The notes: generated from the letters alone by a model not told the origin. Positions 11,733-23,555 are shown, counted from the stretch's first letter. The stretch is DNA of 64,000 nt from Beta vulgaris subsp. vulgaris (GCF_026745355.1 NC_079202.1:37338043-37402042), one strand, 5' to 3'. Numbers and translations are program-made.

Positions 11733-12340
11733 GTGTTATTTGGAATGCTCGCGTTGAGATGAATCTAACAACACCCCACTTGACTATGTTTTTCCTTACA
11801 TAATGATGCAAGATAGCTTAAAGATGTTGGTTGCATGAGTATTTGGCAAGTATCGATCACTGCTATTTGTAATTATAGGCCTTTGACCTCATATATATCA
11901 TCTCAATCGTAGAATATAATATTAATTTATTCTTATACTTAATTTTAGGGATAAAAAATCGAAAAAAAACTATTGCGATTAAATGAATACACATATATAA
12001 AATATCTAAAATCCTTAATATTAATGAATCTACTACAAAGGTAAAGAGGTAGGACACACAATGAGTGTAGTGAGAGACAAAGAAGGGGAGATGGGGGAAC
12101 CTTACTTCCCCCTCCACCCCAGCCCCGCTTGCGTTCGCCGTGAACCCACCTGTCGAAGTCCTTCTCGTCAATTGTAGCCCTCTCCAACCTCCTCCCAAAT
12201 CTAACTTTTGTTTCTACGCCAAACCCCACCTGTACCCCCTCCACCTTTCAACCCTCCACCCCTCCCTAGTCTAACCCCCTGCCTCTCTTTTATCCCCCCC
12301 CCCCTCTTCCTTTGACCCGAGTTGGGATACTTTCCTGGCC

Positions 12341-13130
12341 TTGGCTAAGGAGGAACTATGTCCTCTTGTTTCACCATGGATCTCCTATGTTATCATAAAG
12401 GCTGTAGGAGGATCCTTCTCCTTTGACTACCTGAAATCAGCCCCAGGGAAGATTTGGAACATGGGTACCCTTCCAAAGCTGGTGGCAATTGGTAGAGGTT
12501 TTTATATCATGTCCTCTCCCTCTGTGGCAGTAAAAGAGAAAATTCTGGAGAAATGGGTTGTGGTTTCTAAACTCTTGCTTCAAACCATCTACGACTAGCA
12601 TCTTCAAGGTACCTGCCTGGGCAATTCTACCGGAATTACCGGTGGAATTTCACACAAAAGAAGTAATTAGGAAAAATGGTTATAGCCTGTGAGTTTTCGT
12701 CTCAGCAAATTAGAGAGCCATTGGAAGGAATTAAATGTGATTCGCAAAACTCCTAATTATGCTTGATGCTTCTAAACCCTTGAAATAAAAAATCTGGTTA
12801 GGGACTTTAGACCAAGAGATTGTGTGGGAAGACCCTCCCCTATGGTGTGTAGATTGTTCAAGCTTAGGACACCAAAAAGAAAAATGTCCAAAAAACAAAG
12901 AGAAGCTCAACTCTGAAACTCACCATCCACACCCTATGCCATCTTTGCAAAGCCAAGTAGTGGACGTAGTGAATTGCACATCTGAACAACCAAGGAAGGA
13001 AGGAGCCTCGGGTTCGACAATGGTGATTAAGAAAGTATCTCTTTCTCGGAAACAAAAGAAGAACCTGCTAAAGAAAAATGACAAGCAAAGGGAAACATCT
13101 GGAATGGAAGAACAAGGACCAGAATTCTAG
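12341..13130 (+). pseudogene. LINE A ORF1 (DUF4283 plus CCHC knuckle), degenerate
   Basis: ORF1 proteins of plant L1 LINEs bind RNA and combine a DUF4283 domain with a zinc knuckle. Here one frame (12,341-12,598) reads like DUF4283: SFDYLKSAPGKIWNMG, then IGRGFYIMSS and KEKILEKW. After stops, another frame (12,822-13,130) has the knuckle CVDCSSLGHQKEKC (CX2CX4HX4C), preceded by WEDPPLW and followed by a Lys/Ser-rich tail. At least one frameshift and several stops separate the two, so no functional protein is made. Upstream (12,050-12,340) is pyrimidine-rich and probably leader. ORF2 of the same element resumes beyond LINE B at ~19.4 kb. Confidence 0.75.
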
Positions 13131-13889
13131 TCAGATGCTGGCAACGGAGCTGGGTAGTCCCGCCGGGGAAAGTGAGAATACATTGGTCCTGAACCCTACA
13201 AATTAAAGGAAAATTACCATCTTACCCCAAACTTGGCGCCTAAAATCATAGATTTTATTCTAGGGCTCGTAAAGGCCCACGCCCAATTGTTTTTTGTCAC
13301 AACTCCTTTGGGCCTAATCCCTCAATCGCAAAATATCTTAGCTTTATCTAACCCCTTGGCGCCTCTATCCCTTCAAACCCTAATCCTCTCCGTCTTCTCT
13401 CTCCATAATAATGGATTCAGATAGAAACATCTTCTGGATCCCATCGGTCTCCCCATCCAGAACACTCTTCATCAAGTACCCTATCCCTACCCAATCTACC
13501 CGTCAATGTCTAGTGAAACCCACCTGTACCTATCTGGAAGTGGTCCCAACTAAGAAGGTTTTCTTTTCCCAGACCCAAATAATGTTACTCAAAGTAAGTC
13601 TCTAGTGTACTAGACATTACATTTCGAATACACAAGCAGTATGGAAGAAGGGGAACTGAAGCCGGCGCATCTCCCAAATTTAGACGATATGCACGACTCT
13701 GCTTTTCCAATCGCAGCACGAGTATTCGAGTCATGGCTGCTTTACTTTATGGATCTGCAGCCTCTCTTACCTCAATTGAGGCAGGTTTATTCATTGACTT
13801 TCGAGATTACAAGCATTTTATCTAGCAATTTCTCCAACTGCTTCTTCCTTCTAGTGATACAGGGGGATATATCCCAACTGGAAATCAAG

Positions 13890-14876
13890 ATGGAAATAGG
13901 GAGACAGGAGCAAGATCAGAGTAATTGGGTGGAAAGAAGGGTGCGAAATGTGGAACCAATCCCGATCTTACAGTTTGCAGAATTGGAGATGAGTAATAAT
14001 CTTGATCCAATTGTTAGTGATTGTAATGAACTTGCTCCAAGTTCGAAAGTAAAAATTGATTTTGATGATATCCAACCTGAGTTAGATTTTTGGAATTCTT
14101 CCCTGATATGTAATGGAGGGATTTGTTAGAAGAATCTGGAAGAATATGGGGGTGGATAAGGTGGTTGTGATTAGGAAAGGTATTTTTATTGTTTGTTTTA
14201 ACAAGATGGAGAAAAAAGACCGGATTTTGTCTATAATGTTGTTTTCTTTGATAACAAACCATTGATTATTAAGGCCTCAGAACCAGATCTGGACATTCAG
14301 AAGGATGATTTGGCGGTGCTCCCTATTTGGATCTAACTGTAGCTAGATTTTAAATACTAGGGGGTAAATTGTTTGTAGAAATTAGTAGCTCCTATTGGTA
14401 AGTTTGTTAAAACAGACCAAGCCACTGAAAAGAGAGATAAACTCTAGTATGCTAGAGTGCTGGTTGAAGTTAAAATTGAGCAAGAATTTTCGGAACAATT
14501 ATCATTTATAAATGAGAAGGGGATTGATGTGGTGTTTGGTGTAAACTATGAATGGAAGATTGATCTCTGTGCAACATGAAAGAGATTAGGTCATAGTGCT
14601 GAAGAATGTAGGAAGGTTGTGGGACAGCAGTGGAGGCCTAAGCCACAAATAGCTCAGCAAGATCAGCAAGCTGTACAACCTAATACTAGTGTGAGTGATA
14701 AGTTTCAGATGACAAATCAAGGGGATAAAAGGAAGGAAAGTGTTGCTATAACTAGTATAAGAAATTATTTTGCTCTTCTTAGTGAAATGGAGAATAATGA
14801 GGATATTATAGTGGGAAATGTGGTTTGTGGAAATGGAACAAAAAGTAAACATGTATTGGATGGTTATGGGAGATTT
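13890..14876 (+). pseudogene. LINE B ORF1 (DUF4283 plus zinc knuckle), degenerate
   Basis: Reads as plant LINE ORF1 across frame changes: an N-terminal stretch with DIQPELDFWNSSLIC (ending 14,129), then EGFVRRIWKNMGVDKVVVIR and FIVCFNKMEKKDRILS (~14,112-14,240), a segment reading LPIWI followed by FKYWG, then RVLVEVKIEQEF and a damaged knuckle (KRLGHSAEEC, the first Cys pair reduced to C-A-T-stop). A Gln/Ser-rich tail (14,619-14,852) follows. Stops and at least three frameshifts make it non-functional. At ~14,850 the frame runs directly into the GDFN motif of the endonuclease, so most of the endonuclease N-terminus has been deleted. Confidence 0.75.
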
Positions 14877-15350
14877 TAACTATGTTAGTTCTTAACAGAA
14901 ATGAAAGAATAGGCTCCATTGTTAGAGAGGGGAAAATGCTACCTTTTAGAAGATGTGTTGCCAACCGTGGTTTGAAGGATATGAGATATACTGGGTGTTA
15001 TTACACTTGGAACAATAAACAAGCTGGGGAGAGTAGTGTGTTTTGCAAATTAGATAGAGTGTTATACAATAGAAAATGGTGCAATCGATATCCTGAATCT
15101 GAGGCATGGTTCATGCCAGAGGGGTTATTTGATCACTCCCCGATGCTCTTGAATGTTTTTGCTAAAAGGAGTAGGGGTATAATTCCTTTTAAATATTTTA
15201 AGATGTGGAGTCTTGCACCTAAATTTCAAAGATGGGTCAAGGAATGTTCGGACACTAGAGTTTCAGGAACTCCAATGTTCTGTGTGGTTCAATGTTTGAA
15301 GAAAGAAAAGAGGGTGCTAAAAATCATTAACCATGATGGCTTTTCTAAAA

Positions 15351-15462
15351 GGAAAAATTCACAGGAACAATCCCAACTATTGAACATCTTCCACAATTAA
15401 TCCCAACTATGGGTTATTCCTGTATAATCCAATTTATAACCTCATTAATCCAAAAATACTCC
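15351..15462 (+). repeat. MULE left terminal inverted repeat
   Basis: Matches the complement of 16,833-16,944 with only a few differences (for example gaacaatcccaac versus gaataatcccaac). The duplicated motif ATCCCAACTAT may be a transposase-binding or promoter element; this is inference. Confidence 0.9.
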
Positions 15463-15540
15463 CCACTAACCAGAAACTTGTTTATCTGGTAAACTTTTCC
15501 TTCCCTCCAAAACTGTACAGAGAGTTAATGAAGGAAGTTA

Positions 15541-15870
15541 ATGTGCGTGTCGTTTTCGCCCTATTCTAGAAAACTACTGCTACTCACCATCAACCATCAT
15601 GAATGTTCTGCAAATCTTCTTCTTCTTCAACACAGCAAGGTGAAGCTAAAGAGGGTTGAAAATTTCTGCAAATCTTCTTCTTCTTCTTCTTCTGCAAATC
15701 TACTGAAGGTTCTACCATTGTAGGTAAGTAAAGTGTTTAATTTTGATTTTCGCCATTAATGTCATTTTTTTTCTTCATAAAGTGTTGAACTTTGATCAAT
15801 TTCGTGCATCTAAACTCTCTGAATTTTGTTGTTTTTATTTGTTAAATTTGGTGTGTTGTTTAATTTATAG
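15541..15870 (+). other. Putative leader exon and 5' UTR intron of the MULE transposase remnant
   Basis: A CTT-rich stretch (ttcttcttcttcttct, ~15,672-15,690) is followed by a donor-like site ccattgtag|gtaagt at ~15,724 and an acceptor-like taatttatag at 15,870, just 15 bp before the ATG of the PB1-like frame. This is consistent with an intron in the leader, as in many MULE transposase genes. No transcript evidence is available. Confidence 0.4.
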
Positions 15871-15885
15871 GTTTAGTTGATTACT

Positions 15886-16053
15886 ATGGATACAATTGTT
15901 TGTATAAGAATGTGGCATGGTAGTCAATTTAAGAAGAATAAATACGGAAACCTGGATTTTGTGGGAGGGGATGCCAGGACTTTTCAGGTGGATGCAGATG
16001 AACTCTGTTGGTTTTATTTGGAGGAATTGTTTGTTTTGAACTGTTTGTTTTGA
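15886..16053 (+). pseudogene. PB1-like N-terminal remnant of a MULE transposase, 55 aa
   Basis: An ATG frame of 55 codons ending TGA. Its core VCIRMWHGSQFKKNKYGNL, then FVGGDARTFQVDADELCWFY, fits the PB1-like domain at the N-terminus of many plant MULE transposases (pattern: hydrophobic-MWHGG-x-F, then Y-x-GG, then D-x-DELCWF). The family protein continues for several hundred residues with the DDE transposase, zinc-finger and often FAR1-like regions; here everything after the first ~50 residues is missing and the frame closes with LNCLF. It lies downstream of a possible leader intron and points toward the minus-strand GRF gene. Probably non-functional as a transposase; it could still be expressed as a short PB1-like peptide. 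Confidence 0.7.
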
Positions 16054-16194
16054 AGCAATGTAATAAAGTTTGTTTTGGACCAAAATTATCATATCATATC
16101 ATTATGCCATTGTTTTAGGCAATAGCAGTTACATAGTAGCTCTAAAGTACTGTTTTCATGTGGTAATACATGAACTAATTGACATTAATTAAAA

Positions 16195-16700
16195 TCATTT
16201 CAAATACAGCACAAGACCAAATAAAACCCAAGAAAAAAATAGTGCAGTCATTGCATGCTTTTCCCCCTTTGTAGTGTTTGAAACAACCATCTTCATCTCA
16301 GTTAGGGCATCCTTCAGTTGTTTTTTCTTCTTCTTCAGCCTCTGCACTTTTCCTTCTAAAAGCTTCAATTCTTCTCATTCAGTATTTCGTCAATCAACAT
16401 TTCTTTATCTCTACTATGGTCTTCAACATCTCCAATTTGGTTTTCATCTACCCATAAGAAAAAGCCACAATCTAATTTCTGCAACATATTTAAATCATAA
16501 TCAAAACAAAATCAAATCTTTCAAAACAAACTTCGAATTAGAGTTGTACTTACAGGCCATAAAGCACATCCATAGAACTTTCTTCCATAATTCAGACCCC
16601 TTGTTTTCGCTGTCCTCAATTTGGGGGGAGTATTGTGATAACAAAGCGTTACCCTCTCAGCAGACCTCCAAGAAGATGATCCAGAAGAACCATATTTCAT
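16195..16700 (-). pseudogene. GRF-type zinc-finger protein gene carried by the MULE (two exons, apparent frameshift)
   Basis: Exon 1 runs 16,700-16,554 (49 codons, MKYGSSGSSSWRS...), then a 75-bp intron with gtaagt donor and ttgcag acceptor (16,553-16,479), then exon 2 from 16,478. Across the junction the product shows a GRF zinc-finger pattern: LCYHN, a spacer, GRKFYGCALWP, then KLDCGFFLWVDE (the Cys/His, GR-x-FYGC and CGFF-x-W-x-D signature). Next come an acidic stretch, a Lys/Glu/Leu-rich coiled coil (EGKVQRLKKKKKQLKDALTE) and a C-terminal hydrophobic segment (ALFFSWVLFGLVLYLK, stop at 16,195). The coiled-coil part is offset by one base from exon 2 near 16,370, so the gene is frameshifted or the base is a sequence error. 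Small plant GRF proteins with this layout exist; their function is unknown to me. It is convergent with the PB1-like frame. Confidence 0.7.
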
Positions 16701-16832
16701 GGCAAGTTTTCGGGGAGAGTTTTTTTACCGTTACAGATTTTCAGTGGAGTTAAATAGATTGAGAAGAAGAAGTAAGTCATGTGAGGCTCACATGACTAGG
16801 TAACCGGTTAAAATAGGTTGCAGTAGGTGACT

Positions 16833-16944
16833 GGAGTATTTTTGGATTAATGAGGCTATAAATTGGATTATACAGGAATAACCCATAGTTGGGATTAATT
16901 ATGGAAGATGTTCAATAGTTGGGATTATTCCTGTGAATTTTGCG
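16833..16944 (-). repeat. MULE right terminal inverted repeat
   Basis: Reverse-complement partner of 15,351-15,462, followed directly by the second TTTCTAAAA target duplication at 16,945-16,953. Confidence 0.9.
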
Positions 16945-19525
16945 TTTCTAAAATTCATGCAGTAGATGCTAAAGCTTATGCACATATGATGGAACGTCAA
17001 AAGCTAGTTCAGTAGGATCATAGTGCAACAACTATTGACAATGCATTAAAGGCAGGTAGGGATTATAAAATGGTGCATAAAAAGTACATGATGTTTTTGG
17101 CTCGGAAGGCAAAGATAACATGGATTAAAGATGGTATGGGCAATAGTAGAGATAACTGTGGTAAAATCTGTCCTGATATTATAAAAAATGGTCCTGTTGT
17201 ATCTGCTACACAACAGGAAGCCTTTATCAGACCTGTTAGTGATGATGAAATAAAAAAGGCACTTTTCCATGAGATAAATCTCCTAGACCTGATGGCTTTG
17301 GAACACACTTTTTCAAAGATGCCTGGTCCATTATTGGACAGGACATCATTGCAGCTTTAAAAAACTTCTTCTCATCAAGTAAGCTTCTTAAAGAACTCAA
17401 CACTGTAATTTTAACATTAATTCCTAAAGTTAAATGCCCTAGTAGTGTAACTGAATTCAGACCCATTGGGTGCTGCAATGTGGTATGTATTACAAAAATT
17501 ATGTTTGCTAGATTAAATGATGTTTTACCTTTGATTATTGCTGAAAATCAAGGGGCCTTTATTCAAGGGAGGTTTATTGAGCACAATATAATGATTTGTC
17601 AAGATATGGTGAGAAATTATTGTAGAAAAACTACAAGTCCAGGTTGTATAATTAAAATGGATATGAAAAAAGCCTATGATTCCAATGATTAGCTTTTTCT
17701 GGAAGATATTCTTGTTGGCTGATTCCTAAAAGGTTTATTCACTGGGTTTTGGTGTGTGTTAACTCTCCCAGTTTTACCCTTATGATTAATGGGCAATGCC
17801 GTGGTTTCTTTGATGAGAAGAGAGGGTTAAGACACGGGGATCCCATATCCCCTTTACTGTTTGTTACTGGTACGGAGTACCTAACTTGGACTCTTAGAGT
17901 GGAAGGGGAGAAAACTTAAGTACCATCCTAGATGCTATGGTGTTAAATTGAATCATCTTTGTTTTGCTGATGATGTCATATTATGTAGTAAAGGTGAGTT
18001 TGTTTCTGTTTACACTATGCTTCAAGGGTTTCAACACTTTTCACAAGCTTCAGATCTAGAAGTGAATGTTAGCAAAATTGAGATGTTTACTGCTAGAATT
18101 AAAGGCTTTTGAATGCTACAAGTTTTAAAATGGGAAAACTTCCTTTCAAATACATTGGGGTGCCTATTAGCCATAAAAGAATTGCAGTGAAGGAATGCAT
18201 AAATCTGGTCAAAAAAATGACTGCTAGGGTGAGACTTTGGAGTAGTAGACACGTTGTTTACCAAGGTAGGCTGGTACTAATCAATTCTGTACTTTTCAAT
18301 ATTCATATATACTGGTCCAATGTGTTTATTCTCCCTTAGAAGGTCCTAAATGAAGTTGAGAGCATCTATAGAGCTTTTCTTTGGACTGGGGAGTATTATA
18401 GTGGAAAATCTTGGTATGTAGCTTGGCCTAAAGTGTGTATCCCCAAGTATGCTGGAAGCTTGGGAATAAGGAAAGTTGATCACTGGAACACTGAAGCTAT
18501 GGGGAGGTATATATGGGCTATCTCTTGTAAAAAGGACAATTTATGGATAAAAATGGATTAGTGAGGTGTATGTGAACGATTGTGACTGGTGGAGCTATGA
18601 ACCTCATGTGGGGTGTAGTTGGTACTGGCAGAAAGTTTATGAAGTAAAATAGCAATTAAAAAGGGTCCTAAGTGAAACAGATCTTACTCAAATGCACCAT
18701 TACTCGGTGAGAAACATCTATACTAGTCTAGTGAGTGACCAAGGAAGGGTTAACTGGGATAAATATGCTTGGATAAGCTGGCTACTCCAAAGCATATATT
18801 CTTCTTGTGGCTGGCTTGGAAATTAAACAAAGATTGCAAACTATAGCACTGTTGCACATGTTTGGTGTTAGTGATAATCCAACATGTCTTGTATGTGAAA
18901 GAGAAGATGAAACACAGGAGCATCTGATGTTCTAATGGTGTTGTAGCGCGAGTATTCTAGTGAAAATCAAACCTGGCTTGAGGTTTCAATAGCTTAGAAT
19001 AATGTTACTAGCTTGGTGAGTTGGATAGGAAGAATCAGAAAGAGCAAATTTCAAAAAAATGTGATTGCAGTTGTTGTTGCCTCAATAGTTTATCATATAT
19101 GGGGTACAAGAAATGATGTGTGCCGGAACAATAAGGTCCAGACTGTAGATATTTCTGCGAATAGGATTCAGGGAGTGGTTATTAATAGAGTGTATGGTAC
19201 TTTATCACAAAATTAAAGATCTCCAGAAAAATATAAAGAGTGGTTAGGACGAAGAGTGTTACAAGTTTGTAATTAGTTGTTTTGTCGGGCTTGTGTTTTG
19301 GGGAGAGTCCTACCTAGTTGGTTTGTCCCTGTAAGCCTAGTTTGAGGTGTTTTAGGTTGTTTGGTGTTTGGTTTTCAATATATTATACTTCTTACTTAGA
19401 AAAAAAAAACATAACTCCTAGCGTCTTGAGTGTAGCAAGGAAGAAGAATATGAGGAGGGTGAAATTCCTAAAAGCAAGGGAAATTCAGGGGACTCCGCAC
19501 CAACCCAAGCCAATTCCAAATAAGA

Positions 19526-22500
19526 TGTTTATTGTTGCATGGAATGCAGGGGTATCTCTCGCCTCAATTTCAAGAGAAATTTGCTTAGCGTCATTGAACA
19601 ACACTAACCTATTCTTCTCCTACTTACAAAAACTAGAACCTGTGGCCTAAACACCCAAAGCATTGTTGCCTCCCTCCCTTTTAATGAGGGGACTACTCGA
19701 AGCCTGTGGGGGCTCTCTGGCGGAGCTATGGGATTCTACTAAGATCCATTTTTCACCTATTGGGAAGGATCTTCATACCTTACATGGCGTGGTTCAAGTA
19801 TTGTCTAACAACTTCTCCTTCGTGTTTTCTGGTATATATGCTAGTAAAAAATTTAAACGTAGGAAATTTACTTGGTCTGAACTCGAGGATATGGTTGAGG
19901 AAATTGATCTTCCTTAGCTAGTCATAGGTGATTTTAATGAAGTTTGTAGTCAAAGTCGAAAGTTAGGAGGAAAACTGATCAAATTGAATAGATACTTGCT
20001 TTTAACTCAAGTATTGGGGAATATGGTCTGATTGATGTGAAGAGCTCTGGATTAAGGTTTACTTGGACAAACAAGTTTAAGAAAAACCCTATCTAAGAAA
20101 AACTTTACAGGCTCTAGTAAATGTAAAGTGGATTGAGTTTTGGCCGAAAACTAATGTGGTAAATTTGTCTGGAATGGACTCGGATCACTCCCCTGTGCTG
20201 CTCCGGTGTAATTCCCCTGCTACTAAGACAAACACAGGAACCAAACCTATTAAACTAGAACCCCTCTTGTACCATGAGCCTTCCTTCACAAGCCTAATCA
20301 ACATCAACTGGATAAAACTACCAACTGACCTCCATTATAGACTATCCTCTCTATTAAACATAATCAAATCTTGGGCCAATATCTTCTCTGTAAATATCTT
20401 CCATAAAAAGAAAAGACCGATAGCTAAACTGGCTAGTGTCCAGAAAGCTCTAGAAAATGATCCCCAGAATGACTACCTCTGGAACCTTGAATCATCTCTG
20501 ACTATGGACTTAAATATAACCTTAGAACACGAGGAAGTCTATTGGCTGACTAGGTCTAGAGAGGGTTGGTTGGTTGGGGGTGACTAGAATTCCAGCTTTT
20601 CTCACTACTCTTTGTCAGTGAAGAGGAATATAAATAAGATCAGAGTGCTCAACACTAAGCTGCGGTTGGAAATTGTTGACCAAAAGAACTTATATCTTTC
20701 ATGTTACGAACCATTTTCTGAACCTGTTCACAATTGAATAGACATGGTCTAATAGGAGAGCACTTGGGGCTCCCTAAACCTTGTCAAAATGCCTACCAGA
20801 TTTGAGGTTAGGAAGGTTGTGTTTAACATGGGCCCTCTGAAAGCCCCTAAAAGAGATGGGTACCACCCTATGTTCTTCCAGAGGCACTAGGATGAGACTG
20901 GCCATGATGTTTTGGACTTTGTGATTGGAGTCTTCAGGGAGTGCTCTATCCCCCCTGAGATCAACAAAAATCTGATAGCCTAATCCTAAAAGTTAATGTC
21001 CCAAAGAACATCAAACGGTTTAGGCCCATTAGCCTCTTCAATGCATCCTACAAGATAATTACCAAAATCCTTGTTCAGAGACTTAGGCCCTTATTAAATG
21101 GTATGATTTTCCCACCAGAGTAGCTTCCTCCTAGGAAGGGGGACTGAAAACAATTACATTGTGGCCTGTGAGATCCTCCATTCAATGAAAAATAGGAAGG
21201 GAAAAGGGGGTGGATAATAATAAAAATAGACCTTGAGAAGGCTTATGATCGCCTTAAGCGGGATTTCATACATGAGATGTTGATAAGCCATGGCCTAGAC
21301 AAACACTCCTATAATCTAATCATGAGTTGTATTTCAGTTGTCTCCTCCTCATTCATCTTTAATGGCCAACCCTCTGAGTGCTTCCACCTCTCTAGAGGAA
21401 TTAGGCAGGGGGACCCTCTTTCCTCATACGTATTCATTATTTGTATGCAACATCTAACACATATGATTAATGATGCTTGTGGAAGAATAGATTAGACCCC
21501 CTTCTTTTTCTATAGAAATAGGTTGGACATCTCTCACCTGCTGATGCAATCACCAATACCCTCAGGGTCTTTCATGAGAAATCTGGGCTTAAGATAAACC
21601 CCCACAAAAGCATTATGTACTTCTCAAAGAACACTGACCATAGGATTAGTAGTATGCTATCATTTAGGATGAATATTCCTGTAGATATGGACCTTGGATT
21701 GTATTTGGGTTTCCCCTTAATAGATGAAAGACAAAAAAAAAACCCAACTTACTCATGTTGCTCTCAAAGTGCAAAGTAAGCTTGCTAACTAGAAGTCTAA
21801 ATATCTGTCCAAGGATGGGAAACCCATCCTTGCATCATCTACCCTGAACTCCATACTTGCATACTCTATGAGTTGCCTAAGCCTACCTACAACAATATCA
21901 AAGAATATTGATTCCATTGTCAGAAATTTCTATTGGAGGAGCAAGAAAGGGAAAACAAACTAGTCTTCATAGCCTGACACAAAATATGTGGGCCAAAAGA
22001 AGAAGGGGGACTAGGGATCAAGAAAAATGCCATAGTAAACAAGATAAGCCTAGCTAAACTATGCTAGAAAATGAGTGCCATGGAGAATCTAGTCACCCAA
22101 GTTATATACCAGAAATATTATAGAGGTCATGAAACCCCAAAGGTCTTCAAATCCGGTCCCCACATCTGGCAAGACATGGGGAAAGGGTGGGATATTTTTA
22201 CAAAATACTCGGAATGTAGCATTGGAAAAGGCAACATTGTGTCCTTCTGGCATGATGTTTGGACCCCCTTTGGACCCCTTAGGCCTACTGTGCCGGGACC
22301 CATGTCATGTATGGAGGAGGGGCGCAAAGTTGAGAGTGATCTAACCGAGGGAGCCTAGAATCTTAATGACCTGACCCTAGACCCCTCCCCCCCTAACCTT
22401 TGAATTAAGTAGTATAACATGGATAGAGATTGGCAAAATAGAGAGGACACCCTGGTCTTTGGGGGCGGGGGGGCGAAAAGTAACTTCTTTGACTCAAAAA

Positions 22501-23555
22501 AGATTTATGTGAATGAATGGATGAAGTGCTCTTCTAACACTCGTAGAGTCTATGATTGGAACCCTGCTATCCAAAAACAAAACACTTCCTATGGGCTTGC
22601 ATGTGTGATGGTATCCGCCAAAGCTTCCCTTTAGACTAGCACACTTACTAAGAATCCAAACTGCTCCTTCTTCCAAACTATAGCAGAAACTAGGGAACAT
22701 GTCCTTAGGGACTGTATTAGAGCAAAAGAAGTGTGGGACAAGTGTACCTTGCCTCAAAATTTCTTCACTAGAAACCTGGTTGAGCATAAATTTAAAGTCC
22801 CAAATGACTGTGCAGGACCAACATAATATTCCTTGGAGCACCCTTTTCTCATTCCTCTATTCGAGAATTTGGATAAGAAGGAACCAGTAGGTTTTCAATA
22901 ATAGGGATCTAAAATTGAACATTTCTGGCACCAGTCAGTCTTCCTAGATTTGGAATTTCACTTTTCTCGACCTAACCCATTTACCATCGCCCAGCCATCA
23001 ATGCCCTTTCATGTTTCACCACATCATGATTTCGCCATAATCGTAGATGCCTCCTTTTGTACTTCTAACCTTCATGCAGGTATGTGAGCTATTTGCAAGA
23101 GTAGCTCAAGCCAGTGGGTGAAAGGAATATGTGGCACGTTTGTGAGTAATGATGTGAATCTGGCTGAGATAATAGATATGTATAAAACTTTGAGATGGAT
23201 TAAGGAGCACAGTTGGTACAGTTGCCTAGTCCTCTCTGATTCCTTGGTGGTTGTGGACAATGTAAATGGCAAAACAAAGATATATGATCGGTATATCCAC
23301 TATACTACTATGTGTAGGGCATTGTTCTAGGAGGAGAGTAGTATCCAGATCCAGAAAGTAGAAAGATCACAGGTTCAGGAAGCAAATATTTTGGCTAGGA
23401 AAGCTCGGTAAGGGAGTAGGGTGGACAATATCTTTCACCAATTTTGTACAAACCCTTGGATGGACTTGAACATTGCCTTAGATGATCTTAATTATGAAAG
23501 TATTATATTATGTTGTAATGATGGTGGATTAACCACCATTAGTAGTGACAATTGA
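19526..23555 (+). pseudogene. LINE A ORF2 (endonuclease-RT-RNase H), heavily degraded
   Basis: Endonuclease start NKMFIVAWNAG at ~19,525 (the usual WN-x-RG motif with a one-base slip), GDFNEVCSQSRK at ~19,927, and TWTNK at ~20,060. The RT follows with KAPKRDGYHPMFFQ (~20,840), RPISLFNASYKI (~21,025), IDLEKAYDRL (~21,227) and GIRQGDPLSSYVF (~21,397). At ~21,530-21,550 the expected FADD active site is reduced to an ISHL-ADAI-like reading, so the catalytic Asp pair is lost. A zf-RVT-like segment follows. A C-terminal RNase H starts IIVDASFC (~23,038) and continues WVKGICGTFVSNDVNLAEI, LVLSDSLVVVDN and VERSQVQEANILARKAR. Stops are frequent; not functional. Confidence 0.8.

Larger units (their letters stand above)
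15351..16944. mobile_element. MULE-type DNA transposon, 1,594 bp, with convergent PB1-like and GRF genes
   Basis: Flanked by a perfect 9-bp target duplication TTTCTAAAA (15,342-15,350 and 16,945-16,953), the hallmark of Mutator-like elements. Terminal inverted repeats are ~112 bp (15,351-15,462; 16,833-16,944) and nearly identical after the first three bases: ggaaaaattcacaggaa on the left, cgcaaaattcacaggaa on the complement of the right. ATCCCAACTAT occurs twice in each TIR. Inside are a short plus-strand frame resembling the N-terminus of a MULE transposase and a minus-strand two-exon GRF zinc-finger gene. There is no catalytic DDE domain, so the element cannot move on its own; it looks like an internal-deletion derivative of a larger element. 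Confidence 0.9.
14854..19216 (+). pseudogene. LINE B ORF2 (endonuclease-RT-zf-RVT), interrupted by a MULE
   Basis: ORF2 of L1 LINEs nicks target DNA and reverse-transcribes the element. Seen in order: the distal endonuclease (WMVMGDFN at ~14,863, then YTWNNKQAGESSVFCKLDRVL and MPEGLFDHSPML), the 1,594-bp MULE at 15,351-16,944, then KIHAVDAKAYAHMM. The RT follows (RPIGCCNVVCITKIMFARL at ~17,460, IKMDMKKAYDS at ~17,655, LRHGDPISPLLF at ~17,828, LNHLCFADD at ~17,950) and a zf-RVT with CLVCEREDETQEHLMF (~18,885). The FADD catalytic motif survives, but stops and frameshifts occur throughout. No RNase H follows; the 3' UTR ends in poly(A) at 19,409. Removing the MULE and one 9-bp repeat restores the local frame. 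Confidence 0.85.
13308..19409 (+). mobile_element. LINE B inserted in LINE A, itself carrying a MULE
   Basis: A second plant L1 LINE lacking RNase H. The 3' end is an A-run at 19,400-19,409, immediately followed by LINE A coding sequence. The 5' end is not certain. CATAACTCCT after the poly(A) (19,410-19,419) resembles CACAACTCCT at 13,298-13,307, which would place the start at ~13,308, just before a leader-like stretch (aaaccctaatcctctccgtc); this 9/10 match is only suggestive. ORF1 (13,890-14,876) is fused to the distal endonuclease by an internal deletion; ORF2 then runs to 19,216, interrupted by the MULE. Confidence 0.7.

Noticed and set aside
16274..16753. 159-codon plus-strand frame in the MULE
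   Set aside because: Antisense of the GRF gene; splice sites and zinc-finger motifs support the minus strand.
14854..19216. Functional LINE ORF2 because the FADD motif is intact
   Set aside because: Several stops and frameshifts, loss of the endonuclease N-terminus and a 1.6-kb MULE insertion.
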